Shown here piece by piece: positions 1-8,700 of a stretch of 11,990 bases of DNA. How positions within the stretch are numbered: the stretch's first letter is position 1; the number at the start of each line of letters is the position of its first letter. Origin of the DNA: Desulfomicrobiaceae bacterium (GTDB taxonomy: Bacteria > Desulfobacterota > Desulfovibrionia > Desulfovibrionales > Desulfomicrobiaceae); the NCBI GenBank assembly GCA_003530935.1, contig DPEO01000094.1, positions 1 through 11,990 on the forward strand, given 5' to 3'. The translations under genes and the position numbers were made by a program. The notes under the pieces were generated by a model that saw only the letters and a program-made list of their open reading frames with translations, was not told where the DNA came from and made no database searches.

Positions 1-46
1 CTCCACCGACATCTTCCCTCTTCCCCCCCACGACCCTCTTCCCATC

Positions 47-277
47 TCAATGGTCTTCCAGCTCGAGTCCGGCGAAGAGTGCCCGGTTCCCCGCCAATGC
101 CTCGACCACCGTATCAAGGAAAAGGCTTTTGCCAAAGCGCCGCGGCCGGGAGAGGAAGAAGTAGCCCCCTTCACGACCGAGCTTGGCCACGAAGGGGGTC
201 TTGTCCACGTAGTAGCAATGTTCCTGGCGGATCTTGGCAAAGGTCTGGATGCCGATGGGCAGTTTCTTGCGGAGCAT
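47..277 (-). pseudogene. Truncated AAA-ATPase-like / DUF1703 protein, N-terminal fragment
   Basis: A 76-residue reading frame that matches only the start of the AAA-ATPase-like family (PF09820, usually paired with a C-terminal PD-(D/E)XK-like DUF1703 domain, about 500 residues in all). Visible hallmarks are LPIGIQTFAKIR near residue 6, CYYVDKT at 21-27, and the degenerate P-loop SRPRRFGKS at 43-51 followed by LFLDT. The frame stops with TGA directly after LELEDH, where relatives usually continue with a W-D-W stretch. None of the three minus-strand frames in the remaining 46 bases resembles the family, so this is not a simple single-base frameshift. The start at 277 has a weak ribosome binding site, but a good promoter lies just upstream (325-353). 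Members of this family are scattered and multicopy in many genomes and their function is poorly known. I infer a decayed remnant; a short expressed peptide cannot be excluded. Confidence 0.7.
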
Positions 278-324
278 GGAGGGCCCCCGGGGGGTCTGGG
301 ACGAAGCTTGCAGAGTTGGGCATG

Positions 325-353
325 CATATACTGGCTCCGGGGGATGAAGTCAA
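325..353 (-). promoter_or_regulatory. Sigma70-like promoter for the AAA-ATPase fragment
   Basis: On the minus strand a -35 hexamer TTGACT (348-353, 5 of 6 to consensus) and a -10 hexamer TATATG (325-330, 4 of 6) are separated by exactly 17 bases. It lies between the downstream stop of the TPR gene (366) and the ATG at 277, giving a predicted leader of about 40 nt. It suggests the truncated ATPase gene has its own promoter rather than relying on read-through from the cas/TPR genes. Confidence 0.5.
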
Positions 354-365
354 AAGAGTGGCCGA

Positions 366-1734
366 TCAAGGGCGGCCGTTGGGCTTCGGGTCGTCGTGGA
401 GGGCCTGGCGCAGCTTGGGCAGCCAGGGGGAGCCCGGGCGGTGGGTGCTGAGTTCTTGCTCCAGGCGCCGGGCAGTATCACCATCTCCGGCGCGCAGCGC
501 TGCCACTGCCCCCCCAAAAGAGGCCGTCGGCGCAGGGGGTACCGTAGGTGTGGCGATGAAATTCCACTGCTTGCTGGGCAAAGGAGGCGGCGTCGGCGAG
601 TTGTCCGTGCTGGTATGCCATGCGTGCCAGGCGGATGAAGGCCTTGTGGCGCCCGCGGCGGTCGCGCTCTGCCGCCTCCAGAAGCACGGCGCGGGCCTGG
701 GTGGGTTTGCCCAGGGCCACGAGGCAATCGGCTTCGGTCCAGCGTACGTAAGGACGTCGTGCCTTGAGCGGGACGCGGTTTATGGCGGCCAGCCCTTTGC
801 CCGCTTGGCCCAGGGCCAGGTGACAGCGCGCCATGAGTTCGAAGACGTAGTCCACTTCTGCCGGCGGCGTGAACATACCCGCGGTTTCCAGTGCCGAGAG
901 GGCTTCCTGAAAACGGCCCAAGGCATGGAGAATCTTGCCCAAGGCAAAGTGCTTGTGTTCGTTTTTGAGGTAGTCTTGGTCCTCGGCCAGGACGTGGCGC
1001 ACTTGCTCCAGGGCGGCTTCGGCCTTGCCGGCATCGAGGAGGCAGGAGGCCAGCGCGTAGCGGGCCTTGACGGCATTTTTGCGCTCTTGGTGCCGTTCGT
1101 TCCGGGTGGCGTCGTCGTATGCCTCCCAGTTGCGCACCGCTTGGGCAAAGAGAGGCATGGCCTTTTGGGGATCCCGGTCGAAGTCTTTATACAGGCGGCC
1201 TTCGCGGTAGTAGGGGGTCACCCGGTCGGGCAGGATCTTTTGGGCCTGCTGGAAATGCGCGTGCGCCTCGAGGATGTGTTTTTTGCGCTCCATGCCGGTG
1301 AGTATGATTTCTTTGGCCTGGGCGGCCTGGAGGCTGCGCAGCAGGAGGTAGCCGCGGGAGGAGTGGTAGCGGAAATTGGCGGGGTCTTGGGCGAGGCAGC
1401 GCTCGAGTTTCGCCAGCGCTTCGTCGAAGCGCCCCAGTTGCCCGAGGGCGAAGGCGACCACGGCCCGCACCTCGGCATCAAGACCGTGGCCGCAGAGCTC
1501 GGGGTGATGTTTTTCCACCGGATGGGCGAGGTCGATCACCTCTTGCCAGCGGCAGGCGCCTTTGAGCTGGTCGAGTTCGGCGAGCAGGCGGTGCTGGCGC
1601 TCCTGGGCGTGTTGGGCGGGGCCGCATACCTCGGCGAGGGCCGCAAAGGGGTCGGGCTCAGGAGCCGCTTTCGGAGCGGGCTTCGGTTCTTCAGTTTGGG
1701 GCAGGGCGATGATGCGGGCAGGTTCGGCGCTCAT
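366..1734 (-). CDS. TPR-type helical repeat protein next to the Cmr operon, frame broken at a G7 tract
   Basis: An alpha-helical repeat protein. After a Pro/Glu/Lys-rich N-terminal tail (residues 10-30) come repeats with the TPR pattern, clearest around 92-118 (ALGQLGRFDEALAKLERCL), 225-250, 262-285 (GKILHALGRFQEALSALE), 300-320 and 334-356. No catalytic domain, signal peptide or membrane segment is seen. As read, the frame starts at 1734, gives 418 residues and ends at TGA 478-480 with a low-complexity SGSAARRRW tail. If one G is dropped from the seven-G run (plus-strand C 509-515), it continues as WGAVAALRAGDGDTARRLEQ and on to TGA at 366-368, for 455 residues with a normal helical end. The start is fixed by AGGAGG six bases upstream of ATG; the longer upstream frame (to 1911) crosses inverted repeats and looks non-coding. 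It lies 209 nt after cmr6 on the same strand. TPRs mediate protein-protein contacts, so a role in the Cmr system is inferred from position only. Confidence 0.7.
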
Positions 1735-1740
1735 AACCGT

Positions 1741-1746
1741 CCTCCT
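1741..1746 (-). promoter_or_regulatory. Shine-Dalgarno AGGAGG deciding the TPR gene start
   Basis: A perfect AGGAGG on the minus strand sits six bases before the ATG at 1734. It favours this start (protein beginning MSAEPARI) over the in-frame ATG at 1911, whose extra 59 codons would run through the inverted repeats at 1803-1842. Confidence 0.8.
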
Positions 1747-1802
1747 GGGTTTTCCCAAGAGGACGGGAGGAGCACAGCGATTTTTATGCATCGGGAGGGG
1801 GC

Positions 1803-1842
1803 GGGTGGACTCCTCCGGGGACGTCCCCAAAAAACTCCACCC
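1803..1842 (-). repeat. Nested inverted repeat in the cmr6-TPR spacer
   Basis: An outer 7-bp inverted repeat (GGGTGGA at 1803-1809 with TCCACCC at 1836-1842) encloses a perfect 12-bp palindrome GGGGACGTCCCC at 1817-1828. On the minus strand a run of six T precedes rather than follows the inner palindrome, so it is not a standard terminator in that direction, and on the plus strand it is followed by A. It may be an RNA stem in the leader of the TPR mRNA or a protein-binding site. The function is unknown. Confidence 0.4.
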
Positions 1843-1895
1843 AGCCCAAGGGAATGCATGCTGCGGTGTGGATGCCCAAAAGTTCCCCAAAGTCC

Positions 1896-1925
1896 TTCTC
1901 CCACGGCCCAAGGACCGTGGGAGAA
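1896..1925 (-). repeat. 11-bp perfect stem-loop just after cmr6
   Basis: Perfect inverted repeat of 11 bp with an 8-base loop (TTCTCCCACGG at 1896-1906 with CCGTGGGAGAA at 1915-1925), starting 18 bases beyond the cmr6 stop. No U-tract follows in the minus-strand transcript, so it is not a classical intrinsic terminator. Position suggests an mRNA 3'-end stabiliser, a pause site, or a weak or factor-assisted terminator of the cas operon. The loop's UCCUU could instead pair with AAGGA just downstream, so two alternative folds are possible. Confidence 0.45.
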
Positions 1926-1943
1926 AAGATCAGTGTTGCAGGA

Positions 1944-3299
1944 TCAGGAGGAAGCGTCGTTTACGCCGATGATCTCGATATAATTCCCTTGTTTTCGAAC
2001 TATAATCGGTATATTTCCTAGAGATTTCTTCTTTTTGATCCGGCTTGTTCGCTCTTCTCCCAATTGCTGCCAAAATTCGTGGATTTGTCCTAGGAATGTG
2101 GCTTGGCGTCCCTCAAATGTGGCAGTGATTTTTTGAGATCCAGGATCGTATTTCAAGTAAGCTTGCGGCCATTGCTCAGTGGTTTCCTGAATCTGTTGGA
2201 TATCCAGAGTTTTTTGCTGATTCGTGGAGGTAGATTCTGGGGTGGAGATTTCCATAGCTCCATACCCAACGGCCGTTTTTGCGCCAAAACCAAACCAGGA
2301 AAATGCATGTATGAAGGCGGTATGGAGCAAATTCTGCCAGCGTGCCGTCCCATTTTCTTCTTGGAAGAGGCTTGGGGCAATGCGCTTGAGGCGTTCCGTA
2401 TCACAGAGGACATGGAAGACGAATGTGGAGCCCGGCGGTATGGTCAGGAAGCTGATGGGATTGGGTTGCCCGGAGTCATGAGGGCTGGTGCTTCCACCGC
2501 TTTGCCGGTCGGTCCGTTGTTGATAGTAGTGGGTCTGGTGGGGCGTCATGATCTCCACCATCAGACTGCTTCCTGCAATTTGTGGGATCACGTCCCAAAA
2601 CGTGAGCACCCCGCGGACGGCAGGGGAGTCCTTGCCTTGGGGCTCGCGGCCAAAGAGCACGTCAATGGCCGAGAGCGCAATGCGCGTCGTGTCCGCTCCT
2701 GTGCCGTGTTCGATGATGGAGACGGGATCGTGGCTCCAGCCGCAGGTGTCGCCCCAGATGCCTTCGGCCAATTCTTCGGCAGTACGCCGCACAACCCCTT
2801 TGACCCCACTCCCCGGCAGATAAGGCAGCCCATAGGGCCAGAGAAAGGCAAACCCGTTTTCCAGCGGGTGCTCGTTGCCCAAGCCGGTGGTGAAGGGGGC
2901 CACTGTGGTGGCGCGTAGGGAGAAGCCTGTAGTCCCCTGGCAGGTAAAGGCAGCTTGCTGGCGGACAAGAAGGTTCTGAAGGATTTTGGCGTCTTCTGCG
3001 CTGAGTTTGCAGATCCCGTCCCAAGCGCGTCTGGAGGCAAAATCGTTTTTTTGCCAAAGGGAGGGTAATGGTCTGCGACGCTGTAGTGTAAGAGCTTGGA
3101 TCACCGCATCCATGCCATCTCGTTGAAGCATGGATGCCACCTCTTGACCTTCGCGACTTCGTTGGTTCGCACGGTTTTGAACTTCATGTTCTTGGTCTGT
3201 TCTGTTTGTCCATATGGAGAGATACATGCCGAATCGCATTCCAGGAGAAGCACTGGAAAAATCTTTCCCCATATAGTGAGGTACAGCGGCAATAGGCAT
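1944..3299 (-). CDS. cmr6: Type III-B CRISPR RAMP protein Cmr6, C-terminally extended
   Basis: A RAMP (Cas7-group) subunit that caps the upper end of the Cmr complex backbone beside Cmr1 and helps hold crRNA and target RNA. Family marks are TTGLGNEHPLENG at 137-149, the LPGSGVKGVVRR loop at 161-172 (the PGSxxKGxxR signature), and the glycine-rich GFGAKTAVGYG at 337-347. At 451 residues it is longer than most Cmr6 proteins, which are roughly 250-350. About 100 residues follow the glycine-rich loop where many relatives nearly end. This tail has a Ser/Thr/Gln linker (352-375), a lysine patch RIKKKK at 420-425 and a beta-rich end (PIIVRKQGNYIEIIGV). The DNA coding for the tail is visibly more AT-rich than its neighbours. 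ATG at 3299 lies three bases after the cmr5 stop, with GGAG seven bases before it; an ATG at 3303 is out of frame. It is the last gene of the cmr run. Identity is sure; the role of the tail is unknown. Confidence 0.93.
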   Translation of the reverse strand: MPIAAVPHYMGKDFSSASPGMRFGMYLSIWTNRTDQEHEVQNRANQRSREGQEVASMLQRDGMDAVIQALTLQRRRPLPSLWQKNDFASRRAWDGICKLSAEDAKILQNLLVRQQAAFTCQGTTGFSLRATTVAPFTTGLGNEHPLENGFAFLWPYGLPYLPGSGVKGVVRRTAEELAEGIWGDTCGWSHDPVSIIEHGTGADTTRIALSAIDVLFGREPQGKDSPAVRGVLTFWDVIPQIAGSSLMVEIMTPHQTHYYQQRTDRQSGGSTSPHDSGQPNPISFLTIPPGSTFVFHVLCDTERLKRIAPSLFQEENGTARWQNLLHTAFIHAFSWFGFGAKTAVGYGAMEISTPESTSTNQQKTLDIQQIQETTEQWPQAYLKYDPGSQKITATFEGRQATFLGQIHEFWQQLGEERTSRIKKKKSLGNIPIIVRKQGNYIEIIGVNDASS

Positions 3300-3302
3300 A
3301 CA

Positions 3303-3656
3303 TTAGCTCCATATGCGTGCTGCGGCCATCTGCCGGAGCCATTTGAGCCAGGCAAAGGCTTCGGTGGTGACCCTTTGGTAGATCGTGGATTCCGTTTGCA
3401 TGAGATATTCCATGAATCCGGTGAAATCTTTGGGAGTCTTGCATTGCTGGTGGAGCCACTGGCGTAGGTGTTCTCCAAGGTCTTTGTGTCTGCCACCTTT
3501 TTGTTGGAGAAAAGCCATGACCTGCATCAGGCCAGAATTCATAATCAGGGCAGGAAGCCCCTTGGCATCATTGACGTAGTCTTTGCCATGACGCTGGATG
3601 CCTTCTTGGGCACACTTCCAGGCATGTTGGGCACGGCGCTGTTCCAGGGTGTTCAT
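3303..3656 (-). CDS. cmr5: Type III-B CRISPR small subunit Cmr5
   Basis: The small, all-helical subunit (Cas11) of the Cmr complex, present in several copies along the inner filament where it steadies the crRNA-target duplex. Its 117 residues match the usual length of about 120-150. Recognisable family stretches are LPALIMNSGLMQVMAFLQQK around residues 34-53 and TTEAFAWLKWLRQMAAA near the C-terminus (about 97-113), plus the N-terminal EQRRAQHAW helix. It has no catalytic residues. ATG at 3656 lies two bases after the cmr4 stop, with a GGAGGG ribosome site six bases upstream, so translation is probably coupled to cmr4. It overlaps nothing and is followed after three bases by cmr6. Confidence 0.93.
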   Translation of the reverse strand: MNTLEQRRAQHAWKCAQEGIQRHGKDYVNDAKGLPALIMNSGLMQVMAFLQQKGGRHKDLGEHLRQWLHQQCKTPKDFTGFMEYLMQTESTIYQRVTTEAFAWLKWLRQMAAARIWS

Positions 3657-3658
3657 GG

Positions 3659-4552
3659 TTATCCCTCCACCATTGTGGCGACCACCAAGCCTCGACCAGT
3701 GGTGGCATCGCCGCCGAGTTGCAGGAGTTTGCCGTCGAGAACCATTTTCATATGTCCAAGCACCACCTCGGCCGGGAGGTCGTCCTTGCCACTGCGGGTG
3801 GAACTGGCCATGAGCGGAGCCACCAGCAAGGACTCGGGCGGCAGGTTTTCGGTGTAGAAGAGGCCGCCGTCTTGCGCGGTGCCTGTGGTGTCGTCGATAC
3901 GTACGTGTGGCTCCACCAAGGTGGCGTGTTCGGCAAAGTAGGCAAAGTCTGCGTCGGAGAGGAGCACGAAGTCGGTGGCCATCTTGTTTTGAAAATAGGC
4001 GTATTCGGCCCCTGCGGGTAGCGCGCGTTGGGCGAGGTCGCGGGCAATGCTCTGGAGCGCTGAAGATTCTGTGGCGGCGTATTCGAAGGCTTCCAAGTAG
4101 AGCTTGTCATTGGAGAGTACGGCGTTTGTGGCCACCAGACAGTGGCCATCCGTGACATCAGGGAGATCTGGCCAGGAAAGGTTGATGTTGAGAAGCGATA
4201 AGAGTCGCCGGGCCCGTTCTATCGCTGTGGGACAGGAGGCGTAGACATAGCTCCCCTTGAGACTGCGCACCGGGAAGGCGACCAGTTGGGCGTCGCCAAG
4301 GCTGGTGGCTCCGGCGTGAAGCTCGTTGGAGCCAGCCTCCGGGCCGAGGATGCGAGTGATGTGGTCCGCATCGCCCCCCAGCGCCTGCCAGGCATGACGG
4401 ATGGCCCCTTTGATACCCGAGCCGGCAAAGCACGGATGTTGGGTGTGGCGTTCGCGCTGGATGGGATTGTCGATGACTCCCAGGGCCTGGCCTGCGCCCA
4501 TGTGTACCGGGCTGATGGCGTACAGAAAGACAGCGGCGTGTTTGGTGTACAT
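3659..4552 (-). CDS. cmr4: Type III-B CRISPR backbone and target-RNA nuclease Cmr4
   Basis: The Cas7-type backbone subunit, present in several copies per complex. It winds along the crRNA and cleaves bound target RNA at 6-nt intervals. The N-terminal motif GVIDNPIQRERH (25-36) contains Asp28, equivalent to the catalytic Asp26 of Pyrococcus furiosus Cmr4, so RNase activity is predicted. The PGSxxKG-like loop AGSGIKGAIR (43-52) and the glycine-rich LGGDATTGRG (279-288) are present. At 297 residues it is of normal length. ATG at 4552 was chosen because the protein then begins right at the conserved first strand (MYTKHAAVFLYAISPVH). AAGGAG lies ten bases upstream; a nearer ATG at 4560 is in another frame and gives only a shadow peptide. 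The gap from the cmr3 stop is 23 nt and the gap to cmr5 is 2 nt. Confidence 0.95.
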   Translation of the reverse strand: MYTKHAAVFLYAISPVHMGAGQALGVIDNPIQRERHTQHPCFAGSGIKGAIRHAWQALGGDADHITRILGPEAGSNELHAGATSLGDAQLVAFPVRSLKGSYVYASCPTAIERARRLLSLLNINLSWPDLPDVTDGHCLVATNAVLSNDKLYLEAFEYAATESSALQSIARDLAQRALPAGAEYAYFQNKMATDFVLLSDADFAYFAEHATLVEPHVRIDDTTGTAQDGGLFYTENLPPESLLVAPLMASSTRSGKDDLPAEVVLGHMKMVLDGKLLQLGGDATTGRGLVVATMVEG

Positions 4553-4575
4553 GGTGTCATTGCTCCTTCTGGGGG

Positions 4576-5799
4576 TTAGAACACTGCGAACACGAAGCGG
4601 TTGAATCCTTCGGCGCGGCGGGTGTCGTCCTCGCAAGGATCTTTCCAGAGACCGCGCTCCACGAGCTCTTGCAGGGCTGCAGCAGTGGTGGTGGAGTCAA
4701 GTTCCATCCAATAGACACTGCCTGCTGCGGCGGCGCGCTGCGCCGGTTTGGGGTGTCTGCGGGCCAAATCCCATCCCGAGACGGTCTCGGCCCTGGGGAC
4801 AGCAGCGGCAACGATCCACCCGGAAACACCGTGGAGCTCGAAACGTACGGCGCCGTCGGTGCGCAGGGTGTCCGGTTGGGCGCCGGTGGGGAGCCAGCCA
4901 TGCGCAAAGATGCCTGGGGACGTGAGCACCATCCGGCATCGCTGGTTTTGGACAAAGACAGAGGGGTCAGGGGCGGGGCAGGGAATAGTCGTCGGTTCGA
5001 TGGCTGCGGCGCGGCCATCACCTCCAAGGCGGACGAGGCCTTTTTGCGGCGGAGTCGCCCCCTGCACGGTGATCACAAAGCCGGTGTCGAAGGTTTCTTC
5101 TTGAGACGCCGTGCCGCTGTGGAAGCGTTTGCGGAAAGCGACCGCCTGCGCGGAGAAAAGCCGACCTTCTGCGGCGCTCCCCGTGGTGTCGCTGATTCCC
5201 ACGCCGATGCGCAGATCGATGCTCCAAAGATGGCGAGAGTGGAGGAGATGCTTTGAGGAAAGCGTCTTGCCGGTGAGGTAGGCAGTCCATCCTGTTTGTG
5301 TCAGCCAGTACCCGGAGAGTGGTTTGCGGCGAAGGGGTTGGGCCAGCACCGGGAGATATGGAAGAGAGGCAGAAGAGAGGATTGGCGCTGTGCCTTCGAG
5401 GGACGAAGCCTCAGTTTTCCCTTGGAAAAGTGCTTGGGGGATCAGGGTATGGGGCTCTGGCGCGCCATTTGCGCCTGCGGTGATCACGAGGTCGGCAGGG
5501 GGAGCCATCAGCAGTTCGACGCGTCCGTCTTGGAGACGGCGCGCCAAGTGGAATGCAGTCACGGTGAACGAGCCGGGTTTTTGGGGCGTCCCGAGCGTTG
5601 GGTGGCAGAAGTCTCCTCGGGAAAATGTCATGACGTCGATGCCTGCGTCGGCGAGCATGCGGCTTCTGATCGCCCCGGCGGCAACGGACGGCCACGGAGG
5701 AACCAGGGCTTCGCCGAAGCTTCCGGGATCACCGAAGAGTTTGTTCCCGCGCAGAAAAAGGACATCCAGGGGTTCCAGGAAGAGAGAAGATGCGGTCAT
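4576..5799 (-). CDS. cmr3: Type III-B CRISPR RAMP protein Cmr3 (Cas5 group)
   Basis: The Cas5-type subunit that binds the 5' tag of the crRNA and joins Cmr2/Cas10 to the Cmr4 filament. Family signatures: PLDVLFLRGNKLFGDPGS at 10-27, PPWPSVAAGAIRSRM at 34-48, the central RIGVGISDTTGSAAEGRLFS block at 197-216, and GWDLARRHPKPAQRAAAAGS at 342-361, which holds the conserved KP..R....GS loop. It ends with the typical RAEGFNRFVF. Length is 407 residues, within the usual range of about 320-420. Its ATG overlaps the cmr2 stop codon (ATGA, 4-nt overlap, 5796-5799), with AAGGAG eight bases before it inside cmr2, so the two are expected to be translationally coupled. No disruption is seen. Confidence 0.95.
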   Translation of the reverse strand: MTASSLFLEPLDVLFLRGNKLFGDPGSFGEALVPPWPSVAAGAIRSRMLADAGIDVMTFSRGDFCHPTLGTPQKPGSFTVTAFHLARRLQDGRVELLMAPPADLVITAGANGAPEPHTLIPQALFQGKTEASSLEGTAPILSSASLPYLPVLAQPLRRKPLSGYWLTQTGWTAYLTGKTLSSKHLLHSRHLWSIDLRIGVGISDTTGSAAEGRLFSAQAVAFRKRFHSGTASQEETFDTGFVITVQGATPPQKGLVRLGGDGRAAAIEPTTIPCPAPDPSVFVQNQRCRMVLTSPGIFAHGWLPTGAQPDTLRTDGAVRFELHGVSGWIVAAAVPRAETVSGWDLARRHPKPAQRAAAAGSVYWMELDSTTTAAALQELVERGLWKDPCEDDTRRAEGFNRFVFAVF

Positions 5800-8700
5800 G
5801 CGGCGTACTCCTTACCGGTATGCAGGGATGTGTCCGCAGGCATGCGGGTTTCTCGGGCCAGAAATTCCGCGATAGCGAGGAAGTTTTCCAGCCACTCCTT
5901 GGGATGGGCCTGTTGCTGGGCAATCTGGGTGAGCCGTCGGGCGAGAAGGGGGGCGTGTTTGGCCGGCTCTCCTTTGGATTGGCGAGCAAGCTGGTACCCA
6001 AGCAGTGTTTCGAGAATATCGGGATGGGTTTTGGGATCCGGCAGATCGGCAAGCCACTTCAGGCTATGGTAGACTGCTCGGCGGGATGTGGTTGGTGCCG
6101 CAAGAAAGCGGATGGTGTCGAGCAATAGCGCCATGGGATCACCCCATGGCGCCGTAAAATGCAGCGCCCCTCCTGCACGTTTGATCACCGTGATGGCAAA
6201 GGCGTTGCGTCCGCCCTCTTCTTTGGCGCGTTTTTCTGCGGCGCGCAGTTCCCGCAATACGGCGGAAAGTGGTGCTTGATGGTGCGCCACCACCAAGCCC
6301 GCTGAGGCCGTGGCGTTTTTTCCCATCATGCGCATGAGCCGGCCGCGGAGGAAGGCAAAGCCGTTTTTGCAGTGGAGCTGTTGGGGATGCTGCCGCACGG
6401 TGTGCCAGTCTAGGGGCGCGTTTTCAGAGGTGATCCCACTGTACGCCTGCCGCAGGCGACTCGCGCAAGACATCAGATCTGCTACCGGCAACACTGCCAG
6501 CACATCGTCCCCGCCTGCATAGATCAGGCGGCCGAGGTGCTCTTCTTCCACCACGTGCCTTGCCACATGTTGGGAGAAATCGTTGAGGGCCGCAGAGATG
6601 GCGAGGTGCCGACCAGGGGAGACGGCGCGGCGCTGATTCCCATAGTCCCGAACCGCAGGACAACTTTGGGCAAGGTGGTCAAAGCCATGTCGGACCTGCT
6701 TGTGGAAGCTCTCGCGGTAGGTGATGGCCGTGCCGGTGGTCTCGTCTCCGGAGAGGATGGCGCCCATATGGTCGCCGTCCATCATCAAAAGTCCATAGTA
6801 GCTTTCTAGGCGGAAGCGTTTCTTGGGAGCTGAGGCCGGAAGTCCTTGGGCCAGGATGTCGCGTACATGATGCCGGATTTTTTCCGCTTGGGATTCGTTC
6901 TCCATCTCGCTTGCTGCATCGAGCAAGGCCGGGAGGATGCGGGCCTTTTGGAGGGCCTCGGGGTGCCGCTTGCTATGGCGCAGCACCATGCCCCGTGGCA
7001 GCACCACTGGGTCGACCTTGATTTCCGGGATGGCCGCCGCGCTGGTGTTGGCGTCGTTTTCGAGCCAAACATCAAGTTGGCGCGCCAAGGCCATGGCATG
7101 AGTGCTGACGCTGTAGCGGAAGATGTTTTTGTTCCCTAAAGCCTGCTCCACCTCCTGGGTGAAGAGTGTGGGCCACAGGCGTTTGAGGGCCGCCAGTCCT
7201 CCCAAATGTTCCCCTTGACGAGCCCACGCCGGGCGTTTGTGGGCGATCCGCGTCCAGAGAGTGTCGGTGCGCTGGCCAGGAGGCAGGGCGAGATGGGTTC
7301 TGTCTGTGGTAAGCCATTCCACGTCGCCGCAGAGAGATTCCCTCCACCCGGTCTGCGGTTTTTGATCAAAGGGGCGCGCTGTTTTGGCTGCAGCGAGCAC
7401 GCGTTCCGCGAGATCATAGACTGCCGGATAGAGAACCCCAGGGTTGGGGTGGAAAAAACGCACCTGCTGACCATTGCTGGTGACTTCGATGGCCTGGGAG
7501 AGGACTTTCCATGCGGCCGTATTGAGGAAGCCGCAGGGGCGCCCGGAATCTTCCCCAAAAAATGGCGCCATGGCGCTCTGGAGATTGGTCAGATCGAGGT
7601 CGCGCTGCTTGGTGTGGTCGCGGCAGCGAATGAGGGAGAAGGGTACGGCAGCCCAATAGACTTCAGGAAAAGAAGAGAGCTGCTCGCGCATTTGGGCGTA
7701 GGCCGGGCAGAATGGATCGTCTTCGAGACCCGCTGTGGTCAAGAGACGACGCACGGTTTCTTGGCCACGGTCCTGAATCCATTGCCGTGCGCTTTCGCGG
7801 CAGGCCTCGGCCAGTTCTCGGGCGCGGCTTGCGGGCACGAGGGCAACGAAGCGGTTGGGGAGCGCTGCGGCAAAGAGGGGGTTGGAGTCACTCGCTCCTC
7901 GTTGCCATTCGCATTGTTCAAACAATTGGGCAGGCAACCCCATGGCATCCCGCAGCCATAAATCCACTAGAGCGATGCCGCGGAGCCGGGGAAAGAGGAA
8001 GGCGTCCGGTCCCAGCGCCTCTGCCACGGGCCGCATGGTCTCCCAGGCAAGACGGGACAGCAGGTGGGACCCAGCCCAAAGGTCGTCCAGTTTGCGGGCG
8101 GAAGCAATGAAGGATTGTACTGGACCGATGGAAAGGGCCAAAAGCGCTGCATCGCCCTGGGGGTCTGCGGCGAAGGCACCGGCAAAGGCCGAGGTGAGGT
8201 CGAGGTGCTCCCAGATGGAATGGTCGGGGACCCGTGTGTCCGCCGGAAGTAGCGGCCAGAGCGCCCCCATTTTCCCGTTGTCGGCATCTTCGCTAAGCTC
8301 CGGGCCAAAGCGCCAGAATGCCAGGAACGTTGCGCGCCAGGCGTCTTCATCCTTTCGCTCGCCGATGGCTTTGGCGAGGGCGGCAAAATGGCGGAATGCG
8401 CGCTCTTTGATGTCCGAGACGTCCGTATCATGGAGGGCGTGGAGATCGATTTCCTCTCCGGTAAGGGGATGGATGAGGATCGGTGCTGTGGTCCAGCGGA
8501 CTTGAGCCCAGTTCGCCACTGGAAACGTGCGCTGCGTCCCGGACTTGGTGGTGACGGTGCGTTCCTCCATGGGCCATTGCGGTCGATCCGCGGCTGCTGC
8601 CCACCAGTCGGCCCGCTGGATCTGGCGGTAGATATCGCTGGCAAGACTTTGCGGAAAAAGAATCTTGGCGAGCACTTCGTCGTTGTCCGGGTCTATCTGG

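Noticed and set aside
1735..1911. N-terminal extension of the TPR protein to the upstream ATG
   Set aside because: It passes through the inverted repeats, has no good ribosome site and unnatural composition, while AGGAGG sits exactly before ATG 1734.
79..1983. A 634-codon open frame on the plus strand
   Set aside because: It is the antisense shadow of the TPR gene in GC-rich DNA. Its translation is low-complexity with no family resemblance, and it runs through the spacer and past several minus-strand signals.
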